From assembly GCA_902767065.1 (NCBI GenBank), contig CACXFW010000028.1, positions 1-8,726 on the forward strand: DNA of 8,726 bases. Reading direction: 5' to 3'. This stretch comes from an uncultured Lachnospiraceae bacterium. Its GTDB lineage: Bacteria > Bacillota > Clostridia > Lachnospirales > Lachnospiraceae. This document shows positions 6,675-8,726 of this stretch, piece by piece. The notes beneath the pieces were generated by a model. It did not search any database, had not been told where the DNA came from, and saw only the letters and a program-made list of their open reading frames with translations. The stretch's first letter is position 1. Every line of letters starts with the position of its first letter. Made by a program: the position numbers and the translations under genes.

Positions 6675-8396
6675 ATGTTCAGGAAGAACAGTCAGGAAAA
6701 TGCACAGAAAAAGACGAAAAGGAAGTCTTTAACCAAGTCCATGCAGCGGCTGGTTCTCATAGTTGCGCTGGTGATTCTGGTCACCGCCTCCATTTTGAAT
6801 CTCATCGCGTCGAGGATCCAGTTTGCCAGCATGTTTGAGATTAACAGCGTGCAGATGATCAACAGTATGAAGGCGGTCATGGGGATGCTGGGCGGATTTG
6901 ACGAATATGCACGGGATGTGCTCGAAACCTGGGAGAGCATTCCGGAAAAGATCCGGGAAAAACCGGAAAGCCCCGAATACAGGGCGTACTTTGAGCAGTA
7001 TGAGACCTGTGATTTCGTGAAAAATGCGGCCGAGGCGCTGGAGAAGCTGCAGTTCAGCCTGTCGATGGGAGATATGTATTTTGCGGCGGTCGACCAGGAG
7101 TCCGGCAGGATGATCTATCTGCTGGATCCGGACGGCGTGTTCTCCTACTGGCATTATCCGGTGGGATGGTGGGAGCAGATGACCGATCAGCATGTGAAGG
7201 AGCTTGTTTCCGGAGAGGAGGGCTACGGGTATTATACCAAACAGTCCGATGACGCCATAACCCTGCGGGAATACGGAATGAGAATGCAGGATGACGTGGG
7301 CCCGTACTGTATTCTTGCCATGTATGACTTTCCCACTGTCATATCGGTTGTAACTACCGCGCTCTTTGCGGTGGCCTATATCGTCATTCTGAGTATTCTG
7401 ATTGTTGTGATCATACTGATCACCCGGAGGAAGATCAAAAACCGGCTGGTCAGGCCGATTAATTCCATCATGTCTGCAGCGGAGACGTATGTGGAGAAGA
7501 AAAAAAACGGAGAGGGCGCGGCCGGCTGCTTTGCGGACCTGGACATTCATACCCGGGATGAGCTGGAGGAACTGGGAGATGTCATGGCACATATGGAGAA
7601 GGACATTGGCATCTATGAAAAGGATCTGGCGGATGTCGCGGCAAAGCAGGCAGCGATGCGGACAGAGCTTTCGGTTGCCACAGGAATCCAGGCCCATATG
7701 CTGCCGGATGCGGAGGCAGCGTTCCCGGACCGCAGTGACTTTTCCATCTATGCGTCCATGAATCCCGCCAGGGAAGTCGGGGGGGATTTCTATGATTTCT
7801 TCCTGATCGATGAGGACCATCTTGGTCTCACGATCGCGGATGTCTCCGGGAAGGGGATTCCGGCTGCGCTGTTCATGATGTCTTCCATGATTATTATCAA
7901 CAACTACGCGACGCTCGGATTTTCCCCGAAGGAGGTTCTGGAAAAGGCGAATACCAGGATCTGTAATTCCAATGTCCTGGATATGTTTGTTACGGTCTGG
8001 TTTGGGATCCTGGATCTGAAGACCGGTGAGGTGAAGGCAGCGAACGCGGGACATGAGTATCCGGTGTATGGCAATCTGGAAAAGGGATTTGAGTTGATTC
8101 ATGACAAACACGGGCTGGTGATCGGTGCAATGGAAGGAACCCGGTACCGGGAATACTCCTTTCAGCTGGAGCGGGGGGATACGCTGTACCTGTACACGGA
8201 CGGTGTTGCGGAAGCGACGAATGACAGGGAAGAACTGTACGGTACAGAGCGTCTGATCAGTGTGCTGAACGGGAAGAAGGACTCAGGCGTGAAGGAGATC
8301 TGCGTTTCGGTGAAGGAGGATATCGACCGGTTTGTGCAGGATGCGCCGCAGTTTGATGACATTACCATGCTGTGTATCCGTTATCATGGAAGATAA
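6675..8396 (+). CDS. Membrane sensor PP2C-type Ser/Thr phosphatase (HAMP-SpoIIE/RsbU-like)
   Basis: The 573-residue protein has a basic N-terminus, TM1 (about 26-46), an extracytoplasmic domain of about 170 residues, TM2 (about 221-250), a HAMP-like linker (251-310, with Pro261 and the DEL at 295-297), a short coiled coil and a SpoIIE/PP2C catalytic domain (about 330-570). Metal-binding motifs are present: VGGDFYD (368-374), ADVSGKG (388-394), TDGVAEA (508-514) and FDDIT (560-564), so it should be active. TGIQAHMLP (336-344) is the usual entry to RsbU-type domains. Relatives dephosphorylate anti-anti-sigma or similar regulators; the outer domain, with an aromatic patch (YWHYPVGWW, 158-166), may be a Cache-like sensor. 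The ATG lies 6 bp after the exporter's stop, with AGGG 9 nt upstream, so co-transcription and a functional link are likely. No STAS protein, anti-sigma kinase or sigma factor lies in the window, so the target is elsewhere. Confidence 0.9.
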   Translation: MFRKNSQENAQKKTKRKSLTKSMQRLVLIVALVILVTASILNLIASRIQFASMFEINSVQMINSMKAVMGMLGGFDEYARDVLETWESIPEKIREKPESPEYRAYFEQYETCDFVKNAAEALEKLQFSLSMGDMYFAAVDQESGRMIYLLDPDGVFSYWHYPVGWWEQMTDQHVKELVSGEEGYGYYTKQSDDAITLREYGMRMQDDVGPYCILAMYDFPTVISVVTTALFAVAYIVILSILIVVIILITRRKIKNRLVRPINSIMSAAETYVEKKKNGEGAAGCFADLDIHTRDELEELGDVMAHMEKDIGIYEKDLADVAAKQAAMRTELSVATGIQAHMLPDAEAAFPDRSDFSIYASMNPAREVGGDFYDFFLIDEDHLGLTIADVSGKGIPAALFMMSSMIIINNYATLGFSPKEVLEKANTRICNSNVLDMFVTVWFGILDLKTGEVKAANAGHEYPVYGNLEKGFELIHDKHGLVIGAMEGTRYREYSFQLERGDTLYLYTDGVAEATNDREELYGTERLISVLNGKKDSGVKEICVSVKEDIDRFVQDAPQFDDITMLCIRYHGR

Positions 8397-8405
8397 TGGG
8401 TTTCA

Positions 8406-8437
8406 GACCACACCCCGGCCAGACCATACCCCGGCCA
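8406..8437 (+). repeat. Two tandem copies of a 16-bp GC-rich unit
   Basis: GACCACACCCCGGCCA (8406-8421) is followed directly by GACCATACCCCGGCCA (8422-8437), with one base different. Each contains CCCCGGCCA, complementary to the right arm of the next hairpin, so either could pair with it. It begins 9 bp after the phosphatase stop codon. Confidence 0.7.
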
Positions 8438-8481
8438 GCCGTTGCACTGCCCACAGGCTCGGGTGGTGGGGCTGGCCGGGG
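8429..8481 (+). repeat. GC-rich hairpin after the phosphatase gene
   Basis: CCCCGGCCAGCC (8429-8440) and GGCTGGCCGGGG (8470-8481) pair perfectly over 12 bp with a 29-nt loop. It is the strongest structure just past the operon's last stop codon. It may mark the mRNA 3' end, but no T tract follows, so it is not a standard intrinsic terminator. Confidence 0.6.
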
Positions 8482-8510
8482 GGTGACCAGTAACGAAGAT
8501 CATGGCAGGA

Positions 8511-8539
8511 TTGCATTTGGAAATTGAAATTGTTATCAT
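8511..8539 (+). promoter_or_regulatory. Possible promoter in the downstream intergenic region
   Basis: TTGCAT (8511-8516), a 17-nt spacer and TATCAT (8534-8539) with a TGn extension give a plausible sigma-A promoter. Transcription would start near 8546, just before the hairpin and T tract at 8551-8605. The region is A/T-rich, so chance matches are possible. Confidence 0.35.
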
Positions 8540-8550
8540 ATAGCATACTC

Positions 8551-8605
8551 TTCCACCTGTATGGAACCGGATGGCAGTGCAGGTGGAAAGCGGTGAAGTC
8601 TTTTT
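8551..8605 (+). terminator. Hairpin with nearby T tract; possible intrinsic terminator
   Basis: TTCCACCTG (8551-8559) and CAGGTGGAA (8580-8588) form a perfect 9-bp stem with a 20-nt loop. TTTTT (8601-8605) follows 12 nt later. The distance is longer than in a classic terminator, so termination may be partial. It may end the phosphatase operon or, with the promoter just upstream, a short RNA of about 60 nt. Confidence 0.45.
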
Positions 8606-8608
8606 AAT

Positions 8609-8656
8609 CGGCAATGAATCTCGTTCGCGAGTATAAATTGGCGTAACTATTCAGCA
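8609..8656 (+). repeat. Dispersed intergenic repeat, copy C
   Basis: The 28-bp core (8609-8636) matches copy B at 25/28 and copy A at 23/28. Its centre, CTCG-TTCG-CGAG (8620-8631), is a fully Watson-Crick 4-bp hairpin with a TTCG loop. After the core come GCGTAAC and TATTCAGCA, to 8656, which copies A and B lack. The window start has a GTATA-CGTAAC order reminiscent of this tail. No coding signal overlaps. Confidence 0.7.
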
Positions 8657-8668
8657 CCCCCATTGCTC

Positions 8669-8685
8669 AGAACACTTCGTGTTCT
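8669..8685 (+). repeat. Short hairpin with TTC loop
   Basis: AGAACAC (8669-8675) and GTGTTCT (8679-8685) pair perfectly around TTC. It lies between repeat copy C and the hairpin at the window edge and seems to belong to the same composite element. No T tract follows. Confidence 0.6.
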
Positions 8686-8692
8686 TCGCTGT

Positions 8693-8726
8693 GGGCGGAC
8701 AGAGCGGTTTCACCGCTTGTCCGCCC
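8693..8726 (+). repeat. Long hairpin at the window edge
   Basis: GGGCGGACA (8693-8701) pairs with TGTCCGCCC (8718-8726), and AGCGGT (8703-8708) with ACCGCT (8712-8717) around a TTC loop. Only G8702 is bulged, giving 15 bp in all. The window ends on the last paired base, so a T tract marking a terminator cannot be seen or excluded. Confidence 0.65.

Noticed and set aside
6729..8111. 460-codon minus-strand open frame
   Set aside because: It is antisense to the sensor phosphatase and has shadow-like composition.
8384..8614. 76-codon minus-strand open frame in the final intergenic region
   Set aside because: It runs through the GC-rich hairpin and tandem repeat, has no convincing start signal, and its composition follows the inverted repeats.
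1290..8656. CRISPR array
   Set aside because: The repeat copies are kilobases apart, occur in both orientations and lack regular spacers.

Overview
The window (about 55% G+C by eye) looks like chromosome from a Gram-positive Clostridia bacterium, most likely a Lachnospiraceae-type gut anaerobe. This rests on a fused MacB-like ABC protein with a very large extracellular domain, a membrane-bound SpoIIE/RsbU-type phosphatase, good AGGAGG-type ribosome sites and sigma-A-like promoters. The taxon is inferred, not proven. There is no rRNA, tRNA, CRISPR array, transposase or phage gene.

Layout. Positions 1-202 are intergenic, with a hairpin and then a strong bidirectional terminator (89-132). A minus-strand gene (203-1105) encodes a 300-residue protein made only of two cyclic-nucleotide-binding cassettes. 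A 390-bp divergent intergenic region (1106-1495) carries an outward promoter for each side, an inverted repeat in the leader of the minus-strand gene, and one copy of a dispersed repeat (copy A). Four plus-strand genes follow: a small exported or membrane-anchored acidic protein (1496-1843), a fused ATPase-permease of the MacB/FtsX type (1904-4729), a complete half-size ABC exporter (4911-6668) and a sensor-HAMP-PP2C phosphatase (6675-8396). The 181-bp gap between the two ABC genes holds repeat copy B among stacked hairpins. The last 330 bp are non-coding and dense in structure: a GC-rich hairpin, a possible promoter-hairpin-T-tract unit, repeat copy C and two more hairpins, the last ending at the window edge.

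How the genes may work together. The four plus-strand genes are probably one transcription unit from the promoter at 1387-1415, although the 181-bp gap may separate their expression. The content suggests an envelope or export module: one mechanotransmission-type ABC protein, one exporter, a small extracytoplasmic protein, and a membrane phosphatase that could pass an outside signal to a cytoplasmic phosphoprotein. The divergent cyclic-nucleotide protein may be a second signal input. No substrate can be named from the sequence.

The least expected signal is the dispersed intergenic repeat. Three 28-bp cores are 22-25/28 identical and can each form a small hairpin with a TTCG loop, with stem changes that leave G-T (G-U in RNA) pairs. 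Copies A and B also share a 23-bp neighbour (22/23 identical) whose hairpin partner lies on opposite sides in the two copies.
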